Positions 7,681 to 13,646 of a DNA stretch of 13,646 bases are shown here, one piece after another (the first letter of the stretch is position 1; every line of letters starts with the position of its first letter). The position numbers were made by a program, and so were the translations under genes. The notes below the pieces were generated by a model. The model was not told the origin of the DNA, searched no databases, and saw only the letters and a list, made by a program, of their open reading frames with translations. The DNA comes from Collinsella sp. AF08-23 (lineage in GTDB: Bacteria; Actinomycetota; Coriobacteriia; Coriobacteriales; Coriobacteriaceae): positions 1 through 13,646 of the forward strand of contig NZ_QUHV01000013.1 of the NCBI RefSeq assembly GCF_003479805.1, read 5' to 3'.

Positions 7681-7781
7681 GCTCGCTCTCTCGGTGGTTC
7701 CCTTGTGCGTCTTTGCAGCCATGTAAATGAATACCGTAACATAGCGCGGGTCGTATGCGGTACCGTCCAAGCTAAATCCAT

Positions 7782-7795
7782 CGAACAGGGGTTCG
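7782..7795 (-). promoter_or_regulatory. LexA (SOS) box candidate upstream of parE
   Basis: CGAAC-AGGG-GTTCG is a perfect match to the Gram-positive/actinobacterial LexA consensus CGAAC-N4-GTTCG; with flanks it matches 11 of 12 positions of TCGAAC-N4-GTTCGA. About 0.013 such perfect matches are expected by chance in a window this size. It lies 102 bp upstream of the preferred parE start (60 bp from the alternative). I could not place a convincing -35/-10 pair around it, so the promoter geometry is unproven. Confidence 0.55.
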
Positions 7796-7930
7796 CATGG
7801 CGAAGGAATGCCGCAACGGCCCCTGGGGCGGGGCTGTCGGCGCGGTGAGCGAGCTGGAATTCGCCTCTGGATACCCTATTTACCGCATGAGCCAGTGCCT
7901 GGTTGACCCGAGTTGACTCCCCGAAGCTAT

Positions 7931-8069
7931 GAAGTTGAGGTTTTTCGTATTAGTTTTCGAATTTGCCGAGTATACAGCCTCACTTCAATTCCGTTATCTG
8001 GGGTTTTGTGTGCGTGGGTTTGCTCTCTACTCGGCAAAACCGGAATCGAGTACGAAAAACCTCAACTTC
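7931..8069. repeat. 139-bp palindromic element with long terminal inverted repeats (MITE-like)
   Basis: The two ends are perfect 19-bp inverted repeats (7931-7949 and 8051-8069, starting GAAGTTGAGG). The symmetry continues inward with mismatches to about 47 bp, 39 of 47 positions matching, including a perfect inner block TTTGCCGAGTA. The core of about 45 bp has no coding content. I see no clear target-site duplication at the ends. It could be a miniature inverted-repeat transposable element, a dispersed palindromic repeat, or a very long RNA hairpin ending transcription of the minus-strand gene at 8132. The rest of 7796-8131 shows no gene. Confidence 0.7.
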
Positions 8070-8131
8070 TTTTCCAAGGGGCGATGCACGTGCTCTTTGC
8101 GAGCGTGAAATCGTGGTATGAGTCCGCGTTG

Positions 8132-8593
8132 CTAGTTCACTGTGTTCCAGATATCCTCGTCAAACATGTTGGAAATGGCGGAGATGGCGAAAATGGTCTG
8201 AATGCCGCCAAGCGAGTTCTTGGAAGACTGGGAGAGCACGTCGCGTGGCGCGGTTTTGTTCCAGGTGACGGCACGCGTGTAGGTTATGCCTTCGGGCTCT
8301 GGCACGGGTGAGCAGGGGCCGGAGATGACGCCGATATGGTAGAGGCGTTCGGCGGGGTCGTACATGACGACGGTCGACCCCTGCTCCATGGAATGGGCAA
8401 AACGGAATACCTGTCCAACGCTGGTCGCGACCTTCTGCTTGCTTTCGGCGGGGTGCGCCGCAGCGTATACGGCCCTGATTTGGTCGCGGTCCATGTTGGC
8501 GATGTCCAGGCCGTTGAAGTCCCAACCAATGCCGATGATGTTGTTCTCGACCCAATCGGTTGCGAACGTTCCTCCGCGCCCCGCGCGAATCAT
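8132..8593 (-). CDS. Orphan Mrr-type restriction N-terminal domain protein
   Basis: The 153-residue product opens with MIRAGRGGTFATDWVENN and carries IIGIGWDFNGL, GQVFRFA, VVMYDPAERLYHIGVI and RDVLSQSSKNSLGGIQTIF. These match the N-terminal domain found before the nuclease domain of Mrr-type restriction proteins. The protein ends right after this domain, so no Mrr catalytic (PD-(D/E)XK) domain is encoded. Whether the free domain binds modified DNA or another ligand is inference. The ATG at 8593 has no SD at usable distance. Four codons upstream, in frame, ATA (8605-8603) sits 7 nt after AAAGGA, exactly where a start belongs (would give MNAWMIRAGRGG). The ancestral start was therefore probably ATG, now mutated to the rarely used ATA, and expression may be reduced. 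It diverges from the dehydrogenase gene; an isolated GATAAT (8646-8641) is a weak -10 candidate. Confidence 0.7.
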   Translation of the reverse strand: MIRAGRGGTFATDWVENNIIGIGWDFNGLDIANMDRDQIRAVYAAAHPAESKQKVATSVGQVFRFAHSMEQGSTVVMYDPAERLYHIGVISGPCSPVPEPEGITYTRAVTWNKTAPRDVLSQSSKNSLGGIQTIFAISAISNMFDEDIWNTVN

Positions 8594-8796
8594 CCAAGCG
8601 TTTATGGTGGCGTCCTTTCAGCTGCTGTCTCTACGCCTGCATTATCTCATTGGAGTGAGGCTCGGGACGCATTTCGATAACGTTTAGATTGGGCAGAACG
8701 AGGTGAAAGCCGTAACCTTATGACGTGCGTTACACCGAGCCCAGCGCCTCTCCAATCGCCTATCATTGCTGGTAGACAAGCGATAAGGAGACCCTC

Positions 8797-9852
8797 ATGA
8801 AAGCCCTGGTACACGACGGCAGCGGACGCATTGCGCTCGAGGATCGCTCCGAGCCGCAACTGCAGGCGCCTACCGACGCCGTCATCCGCGTGACATGCTC
8901 GACCATCTGCACGAGCGACCTGCACATCATCCATGGAGCCGTCCCGCGCGCCACGCCCACCACGGTGCTCGGTCACGAGTTCGTGGGCGTGATTGAGCAG
9001 GTGGGGGAGGGCGTGCGCAACCTCAAGCCGGGTGACCGCGTGGCCGTGAGCTGCGAGACCTTCTGCGGCGAGTGCTTCTACTGCGAGCGCGGCTGGGTGA
9101 ACAACTGCGTGGAGGGCGGCTGGGAGCTCGGTTGCTGCGAGGACGGTTGCCAGGCCGAGCTCGTGCGCGTGCCACATGCGGACCGCACCTGCGCCGTCAT
9201 CCCCGCGGATGTGACCGACGAGGATGCCCTCTTCCTGGGCGACATCGTGGCGACGGGCCATTGGGGCGCAAAGATCGCCGAGATCGAGCCCGGCTTCACG
9301 GTCGCCGTGATCGGCGCCGGCCCGGTCGGCCTCACCACCATGATGTGCGCCCGCCTGTTCGACCCCGCCCGCATCGTCGCGATCGACATCGATCCCGCCC
9401 GCCTCGCCCTCGCCCGTGAGCGCGGCCTTGCGGACGCCGTGATCGACGCGAGCACCATGGACCTTGCCGCCGTGGAGGCCGCTGTGCGCGAGCTCTCCCA
9501 CAGCCGCGGCGCCGACAGCGTGATCGAGGCCGCCGGCGGCTCCAACACCTTCGAGATGGCCTGGCGCATCGCCCGCCCGCACGGCGTGGTGGTGCTCTCC
9601 GCCATGTACGAGGGCGCCCAGACCCTGCCGCTGCACGAGATGTACGGCAAGAACCTCGTCTTCAAGACCGGCGGCGTCGACGCCTGCAACTTGCGCGAGA
9701 CCATGCGCCTGGTGCAGGAGGGCCGCATCGACACGGGCTGCCTCATTTCCGGCCGCTACCCGCTCAACGACATCGTGGAGGCGTACCGCGCGTTCGAGGC
9801 GCACGAGGACGGCTGCCTCAAGCTGGTCATCACGCCCTGGGAGGATCGATAG
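8797..9852 (+). CDS. Zinc-dependent, NAD-type medium-chain alcohol dehydrogenase
   Basis: This 351-residue cytoplasmic enzyme is a full-length medium-chain dehydrogenase/reductase that oxidises an alcohol or polyol, or reduces the matching carbonyl; the exact substrate is not readable. Catalytic zinc ligands are Cys38, His60 with Glu61 (GHEF), and Asp149 as the likely third ligand, as in bacterial secondary alcohol dehydrogenases. The structural zinc lobe is complete: Cys90, Cys93, Cys96, Cys104. The Rossmann fold shows GAGPVG (173-178), and Asp197 at the end of the second strand (IVAIDID) favours NAD over NADP. AAGGAG lies 6 nt before the ATG. Its stop abuts the start of the next gene, so the two are very likely co-transcribed. 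The upstream region holds long-range inverted repeats (8649-8756) but no strong promoter I can name. Confidence 0.92.
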   Translation: MKALVHDGSGRIALEDRSEPQLQAPTDAVIRVTCSTICTSDLHIIHGAVPRATPTTVLGHEFVGVIEQVGEGVRNLKPGDRVAVSCETFCGECFYCERGWVNNCVEGGWELGCCEDGCQAELVRVPHADRTCAVIPADVTDEDALFLGDIVATGHWGAKIAEIEPGFTVAVIGAGPVGLTTMMCARLFDPARIVAIDIDPARLALARERGLADAVIDASTMDLAAVEAAVRELSHSRGADSVIEAAGGSNTFEMAWRIARPHGVVVLSAMYEGAQTLPLHEMYGKNLVFKTGGVDACNLRETMRLVQEGRIDTGCLISGRYPLNDIVEAYRAFEAHEDGCLKLVITPWEDR

Positions 9853-10806
9853 ATGCTGTACTCACTCGCCCCCATGGAGGGGATCACGGGGTACACATTC
9901 CGCCGCGTGCACGCTGAGTGCTTCGGCGCGCTCGACCGCTACTACACGCCCTTCCTCCCACCGCCGCGCGTGGGGTCCCCCTTCGGCGGCAAGAACCTCA
10001 AGGAGATCGACCCGGTCAACAACCAGGGCCTGAACGTCGTCCCGCAGCTGCTCACCAAGAACGCCGACGAGTTTGTGTGGGCCGCACGCGAGCTGGCCGA
10101 GCTGGGGTATGGCGAGGTTAACCTCAACCTCGGTTGCCCGTCCGGCACGGTCGTCTCCAAGGGCAAGGGCTCCGGCTTCCTGCGCGACCCGGACGCGCTC
10201 GAGGCGTTCCTGCGCGACGTGTGCGAGCGCTCGGCCCTGCCCGTCTCGGTCAAGACGCGCCTTGGACTCGAGGACGACTCCGAGTACGGGCGCATCCTCG
10301 AGCTGTATTGCACCCTGCCGCTCGCGGAACTCATCGTGCATCCGCGTGTGCAGAAGGACCGCTACCAGGGCAAACCTCGCTGGGAGCCGTATGGCAAAAC
10401 GCTCGAGCGCGCGCCCTTCCCGGTGGCCTACAACGGCGACATCTTTGGCACGGGGGACATGGATGCGCTCGCGGAAGCGCACCCGCGGACCCGTCATGTG
10501 ATGCTCGGACGCGGGTTGCTCGCCAATCCGGCCCTCGCGCGCATGCTCGCCGGCGGCCTGGCTGCGAGCGCGGACGAACTCAGACAGTTCCACGACAAGC
10601 TGTTCCATGCATACGTCGACGAGATCGGCGGCAACGCGGTCTTCCGCATGAAGGAGTGGTGGTTCTACGCCAAGTGCGCCTTTGCCGACCCCATGGCGGT
10701 GCATCGCACGGTGCGGAAGGTCCGGAAGATCAATGAGTATGAGGTTGCGGTTGAAAAGGTGTTCAATACCCAGTCTCTTGCCGCTGTTGCCCGGTTCTCG
10801 GGGTAG
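9853..10806 (+). CDS. dus: tRNA-dihydrouridine synthase
   Basis: This 317-residue FMN enzyme reduces specific uridines in the tRNA D-loop to dihydrouridine. The TIM barrel opens with YSLAPMEGITG. The catalytic Cys95 lies in NLNLGCPSGTVVSKGKGSGF, with Lys134 (VSVKTRLG), His163 (IVHPR), YNGDIF (193-198) and LGRGLLANP (218-226) completing the flavin/RNA pocket. A helical C-terminal domain follows. GGGAGG (9839-9844) inside the end of the dehydrogenase gene gives a well-spaced SD, and the ATG directly follows that gene's TAG, so translation is probably coupled. Which uridine it modifies cannot be told from the sequence. Confidence 0.95.
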   Translation: MLYSLAPMEGITGYTFRRVHAECFGALDRYYTPFLPPPRVGSPFGGKNLKEIDPVNNQGLNVVPQLLTKNADEFVWAARELAELGYGEVNLNLGCPSGTVVSKGKGSGFLRDPDALEAFLRDVCERSALPVSVKTRLGLEDDSEYGRILELYCTLPLAELIVHPRVQKDRYQGKPRWEPYGKTLERAPFPVAYNGDIFGTGDMDALAEAHPRTRHVMLGRGLLANPALARMLAGGLAASADELRQFHDKLFHAYVDEIGGNAVFRMKEWWFYAKCAFADPMAVHRTVRKVRKINEYEVAVEKVFNTQSLAAVARFSG

Positions 10807-10956
10807 ATGCCCACGGCGGTGGCTTCAAACGGGTTGATTCGTTGCAGCGAGGGCGTCGGAGGTGGTAAACGTGCACCATCAAATAGCAAGTCGGACAAAA
10901 TAATGAACATCCGTTTATTAAAAAGGTCCGCGCGATGTGGCGTCGAAGGGAAGACC

Positions 10957-12717
10957 ATGCGCATGGATGAGGCGCAACAAAGGGAATACTACGGGCTCCT
11001 TCGCGAGCTCATGACGTACGCCAACGAACGCTTGGGCGTTGTGCCGGTTTTCGATGTATTCAGTCCAGCTTGGCCCATTGAACCTGAACTTGAGGAAAAA
11101 TGCCTGCTCGTGTTGCAGGAGCTGTGGCACACGCCCGACGTAATTGATGACTTTGCGCAAGAGGAAGTCTATCGCTTGTCGGCTTCTGAGCTGAATCTGG
11201 TCCGGAGCTGGAAAGATGCCCTGTTTGGCATATACATCGTGCTCGAAGTGCAAGACGGTACTGCCTTGCTCGTGGGCGATGGCATCTTGTTCAGGGTGAG
11301 TGGCTTTGGGGAGACCTTGGAGCTCGGATTTCCGGTGCTTCCCGTTTGCGTTGAGGGCGCTTTGCTTCCTTTCGGCGATGTCATCGTGATGCAAGAGCCC
11401 ATGCGCGTGCATGGGCTGCCCCCTCTGTCAAAAGAGGAAGCGAATGCGTACGCTGCGTCTGTGGAATGCCCTCCCATCTCGGATGCGCGGACGTTCAGAC
11501 TCACCGCGCGCGCCGAGAAGACGCGCGCCCTCCAAAACAAGATCGATTACTTGCTTAATGATGCCGAGCACGAGGACGAGCCCAGCGAGGGCTTCCATCG
11601 CGGCGTGCTCTATGGCCTTCCCGAAGAAAAGCGCGCTGAGCTCGTTGAGCAAGAGGCCGTAGCGCTGCTTGAGTCGCTTGAGGGAGAGGGGGTGGCTGAT
11701 TGCCAAGTAAAACCCCAGGGGCAGGGGGAATCCACGCCTACGCAGGACTGTGGTGAGCTCGAAGCTATCGGATTCCCGTTGGATCAGGCCGTTCGAGTGA
11801 TTGAATCGTGTACGTACTTGTACGGTGTGATCGAATTGGCAGAGGCGTACCGCCTGTATGCGGAAATGACGCTCACGCCCATCTCGATCGAAGAATTCAG
11901 GGGTGTCGCATCAGGCAGGTATTGGAGTCTGTGCCGCACGGGGCTAGTCTTCCGCCATGGTACCGAGTACGTAGCCAATCGCGTGCTGAGCGTTCCCTGC
12001 CTCGTGCACGATGCGGTCAAGGAGTGCGGGGACGGGGCGCTTCTCGGTCTTCTCGCCGCTATGGAAGAGGGCGGTGCGACGGTCGATGAGCTCTTTTATG
12101 CGTTGCGCGAGCAGCTCGCCGCACGTCCCGCCAACGACACGACGGCGGCTCGCATCCAGGCTGCCTATGATCGTTTTGAGAGCCAAACCAACGAGTATAT
12201 CGACCAGCTTATCCAAGAGCACCGTGCCACCCCGCGTTGTCCGCTCAGCTCCGATCTGGTCAAAGACGGATGGCTCGATTTTGCCTGTTCGCTGCCGGAG
12301 GCCATAGCACTTAGGAATTTCCTCGATGGCATCGTGCCGGATGGGGAGAACGAATATTTCTTCGCCGATCGCATGGTTGAGGACCTGATGACCTCCGTGG
12401 TTGCCACGGGCTCGCTCGGATCTGCCATGCGCGCGTTGAAGCTCTATGGATATCCGCACGAAGCGCCTTCCACGGTGAAGCTCATTCGCCTCGTCATCAA
12501 TTTCTACCAGGCGCTGCCCTCGTGGGATGATAACGGCTGGTCAAGACGAGAGCACATGGAGCGCCTGACGGGTCGCAAGGTGTTTTACGCGCCGGACGGA
12601 AGCGAGATCCGCGTGAGCGACGCAGACCCGTGCCCATGTGGCTCGGGCAAGGCGTATGGGGAGTGTTGCGGAAAGCGGCGCCGACGCATCGTTGGGGCCT
12701 CGTGGCAAAGGAACTGA
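10957..12717 (+). CDS. Large SEC-C motif protein, function unknown
   Basis: A 586-residue soluble protein ending in a SEC-C zinc-binding motif, CPCGSGKAYGECC (559-571; CxCx8CC), as at the C-terminus of SecA and in many unrelated proteins. The remaining roughly 550 residues show no domain I can name. They are mostly helical, acidic, and have no signal peptide or transmembrane segment. SEC-C modules usually mediate protein or ribosome contacts, so an adaptor role is conceivable but unproven. The frame is open back to 10807, directly after dus, but the first 50 codons look non-coding. The ATG at 10957 has AAGGGA 5 nt upstream and is preferred; ATG at 10963 is an alternative. The AT-rich leader at 10880-10925 may hold a promoter. 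Base composition is lower in GC than in the two genes before it. Confidence 0.8.
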   Translation: MRMDEAQQREYYGLLRELMTYANERLGVVPVFDVFSPAWPIEPELEEKCLLVLQELWHTPDVIDDFAQEEVYRLSASELNLVRSWKDALFGIYIVLEVQDGTALLVGDGILFRVSGFGETLELGFPVLPVCVEGALLPFGDVIVMQEPMRVHGLPPLSKEEANAYAASVECPPISDARTFRLTARAEKTRALQNKIDYLLNDAEHEDEPSEGFHRGVLYGLPEEKRAELVEQEAVALLESLEGEGVADCQVKPQGQGESTPTQDCGELEAIGFPLDQAVRVIESCTYLYGVIELAEAYRLYAEMTLTPISIEEFRGVASGRYWSLCRTGLVFRHGTEYVANRVLSVPCLVHDAVKECGDGALLGLLAAMEEGGATVDELFYALREQLAARPANDTTAARIQAAYDRFESQTNEYIDQLIQEHRATPRCPLSSDLVKDGWLDFACSLPEAIALRNFLDGIVPDGENEYFFADRMVEDLMTSVVATGSLGSAMRALKLYGYPHEAPSTVKLIRLVINFYQALPSWDDNGWSRREHMERLTGRKVFYAPDGSEIRVSDADPCPCGSGKAYGECCGKRRRRIVGASWQRN

Positions 12718-12750
12718 ACGAACGTGTAGAGCGTTCATTGCGGATGGGGA

Positions 12751-13346
12751 TGCGGACATTTTCTTAGACAATCCTACACCGCGTAGCCCAGCGCAAGGCG
12801 GTCTCGTCGGGCGTCCTCCAGCCAAGTGCCCGCGAGAGGTGGTGGTAGTAGGTGCTCCTGGGGATGTCAAGGAAGCGGGTAATCGTCGACGTCGGAAGAC
12901 CGGTGGCCCCCTCAATCTCCCGGCGAGCCCGCACCTGCTCCGCATCGGGGTCGAAGGGGGTGCGAGCCTCCCTCTTTTAGGTCGTCCGACACCGCCCTGA
13001 GCAGCAGCTTCTCTATCTGGTCGGGAGTCATCTCGGCGAGCGGGCCCGTCTCGGGCGGCTCGTACGGCCCCTTGATCTCGATCTTCCCCACTCGGGCTCC
13101 CCTCGGGTCGTGCGGGCGTCGCCGCCCCCGATTCTACCCGAGTCCCAGGGCCTGCCGGTGTAGCTGTGCGGCAGCATCCCCGCGTCCCGGCTTCTGGCGG
13201 CCCCTCCCCCGACGCCGACGAACGCCGCGGCCTCGGCGACGGACATGCCATCCTCTCGCGCGAGCAGGAACAGCCCGACCTCCTCTTTGGTGTGCATGCG
13301 AACCTCCAGACCAGACACCGTCAAGGTGTCCAACTTTTCGTCCACA
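12751..13346 (-). mobile_element. Decayed, internally deleted IS3-family element (596 bp)
   Basis: The ends are related inverted repeats: TGCGGACATTTTCTTAGACA (12751-12770) and, on the other strand, TGTGGACGAAAAGTTGGACA (13346-13327). They share TGYGGAC-N6-TTRGACA and start with TG as in the IS3 family. Weaker similarity (an A-GGG block) extends outward, so the true termini may lie a few bases beyond. I see no target duplication. Inside are fragments of orfA and orfB on the minus strand. Full-length relatives are about 1.2-1.5 kb, so more than half is missing, including the DDE catalytic core. It fills the gap between the SEC-C and LPXTG genes and cannot move by itself. Confidence 0.7.
12764..13297 (-). 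pseudogene. Remnant of IS3-type transposase orfA/orfB
   Basis: OrfA starts at ATG 13297 with GGAGG 5 nt upstream and reads MHTKEEVGLFLLAREDGM, then SVAEAAAFVGV (helix-turn-helix) and LPHSYTG. Homologous sequence then continues in another frame (from about 13091: VGKIEIKGPYEPPETGPL, MTPDQIEKLLLRAV). After CTAAAAG near 12980 it returns to the first frame: GLPTSTITRFLDIPRSTYY, typical of the start of OrfB. That runs directly into LGWRTPDET, which resembles the OrfB C-terminus, and stops at 12766-12764. At least one frameshift is a mutation; the A-run site could be a relic of the family's programmed frameshift. The DDE core is absent. Confidence 0.7.
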
Positions 13347-13376
13347 GTCCCTTTTGACCACAACCGCCAAAACGAA

Positions 13377-13414
13377 AAGAAAAAGGTGGAAGACGGCGTG
13401 CGTCTTCCACCTTT
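13377..13414 (-). terminator. Rho-independent terminator of the LPXTG gene
   Basis: A perfect 14-bp stem (13401-13414 with 13382-13395, 5-nt loop) lies 25 bases after the stop of the minus-strand surface-protein gene. On that strand it is followed by TTTTTCTTTT. It is a strong terminator in the minus direction. Confidence 0.9.
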
Positions 13415-13439
13415 GCATCCCTGCGAGTGTGCAGACAGA

Positions 13440-13646
13440 CTAGCGGCGCTTCTTTCTTAGGGCCGTTGCGGCGCCAATGAGCGCGGAGGCGCTCAGGGCG
13501 ACGGGCGTGGCGATAGCGGCGATGTCACCAGTCTGGGGGAGCGGGCCGTTCGTGCCTGCGGGCTTCTTGTTCGGCTTGTTGCCGGTCTCGGGCTTGGGGT
13601 CGGGCTGCGGCTGCGGCTCGGGTTCCGGCTGCGGGTCGGGCTGCGG
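13440..13646 (-). CDS. LPXTG cell-wall-anchored surface protein (C-terminal 68 residues)
   Basis: Only the C-terminus is inside the window; the 5' end lies beyond 13646. A Pro-rich wall-spanning stretch of PQPDPQPEP type (residues 1-20 of the visible part) and a Lys/Gly linker lead to LPQTG (36-40). A hydrophobic segment (about 41-63) and the basic tail RKKRR complete a textbook sortase A sorting signal. Sortase cleaves between T and G and links the protein to the peptidoglycan precursor. The function of the exposed part cannot be seen. The gene stops at 13442-13440 and is followed by its own terminator. Confidence 0.93.
   Translation of the reverse strand, partial: PQPDPQPEPEPQPQPDPKPETGNKPNKKPAGTNGPLPQTGDIAAIATPVALSASALIGAATALRKKRR

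Noticed and set aside
5626..7848. A 740-codon open frame on the plus strand, antisense to parE
   Set aside because: It mirrors the high-GC third positions of parE, has an improbable Val/Leu/Ala/Gly/Asp-rich composition and no domain. The parE strand carries every expected motif.
7902..7917. Two GTTGAC copies spaced 10 bp, read as possible -35 boxes
   Set aside because: No matching -10 box and no plus-strand gene follow; two 6-mers are not significant.
12715..12737. TGAACG...CGTTCA repeat at the SEC-C stop as a terminator
   Set aside because: The stem is only six base pairs with an 11-nt loop and no following T-run.
12747..13350. Target-site duplication around the IS3 relic
   Set aside because: The bases next to the two ends (GGA and GTC) do not match, and the exact termini are uncertain.
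13028..13363. A 111-codon minus-strand frame as an intact hypothetical gene
   Set aside because: Its first part is an IS3-type OrfA, and the rest is out-of-frame translation of the same transposase, so it belongs to the decayed element.

Overview
The window looks like a chromosomal segment of a high-GC Coriobacteriia-type actinobacterium, probably Collinsella or a close relative. This is inference from three things: high GC with strong G/C at third codon positions, an atypical ParE/ParC pair of the kind I recall from Coriobacteriia and Clostridia, and a sortase-anchored (LPXTG) surface protein with an IS3-type relic beside it. No rRNA, tRNA or CRISPR array is visible.

Layout. Positions 1-335 hold an intrinsic terminator and a striking control region: two identically spaced dyads flanking a perfect TATAAT box. 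This region drives a Schlafen/AlbA_2-type regulator (336-1592) that is broken by one in-frame amber codon. A poorly coding stretch (1593-1954) follows, with a possible 54-codon minus-strand ORF and a promoter/inverted repeat in front of a DUF4143-type AAA ATPase (1955-3220). That gene converges, across a 15-bp perfect hairpin, on the minus-strand type IIA topoisomerase operon: parE (7680 down to 5683), then parC (5540 down to 3300). A LexA/SOS-box-like palindrome lies upstream of parE.

Positions 7796-8131 contain a 139-bp palindromic element with long inverted arms, next to a minus-strand orphan Mrr N-terminal-type domain (8132-8593) that has lost its ideal start codon. The plus-strand genes that follow are a zinc alcohol dehydrogenase (8797-9852) abutting a tRNA-dihydrouridine synthase (9853-10806), and then a large SEC-C protein of unknown function (10957-12717). 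Positions 12751-13346 are a decayed, internally deleted IS3-family element. A minus-strand terminator and the C-terminal end of an LPXTG surface protein (13440-13646) close the window.

How the genes work together. The topoisomerase subunits form one functional unit, possibly damage-inducible. The dehydrogenase and dihydrouridine synthase are probably co-transcribed but functionally unrelated. The 1-3220 and 7931-8605 segments look like accessory DNA, with defence- or regulator-like genes partly decayed. I do not see a complete new multi-gene system. The most unusual signals are the twin-dyad promoter with its interrupted regulator, the SOS-box candidate before parE, the coding-like tail after the parE stop codon, and the AUA-start orphan domain.
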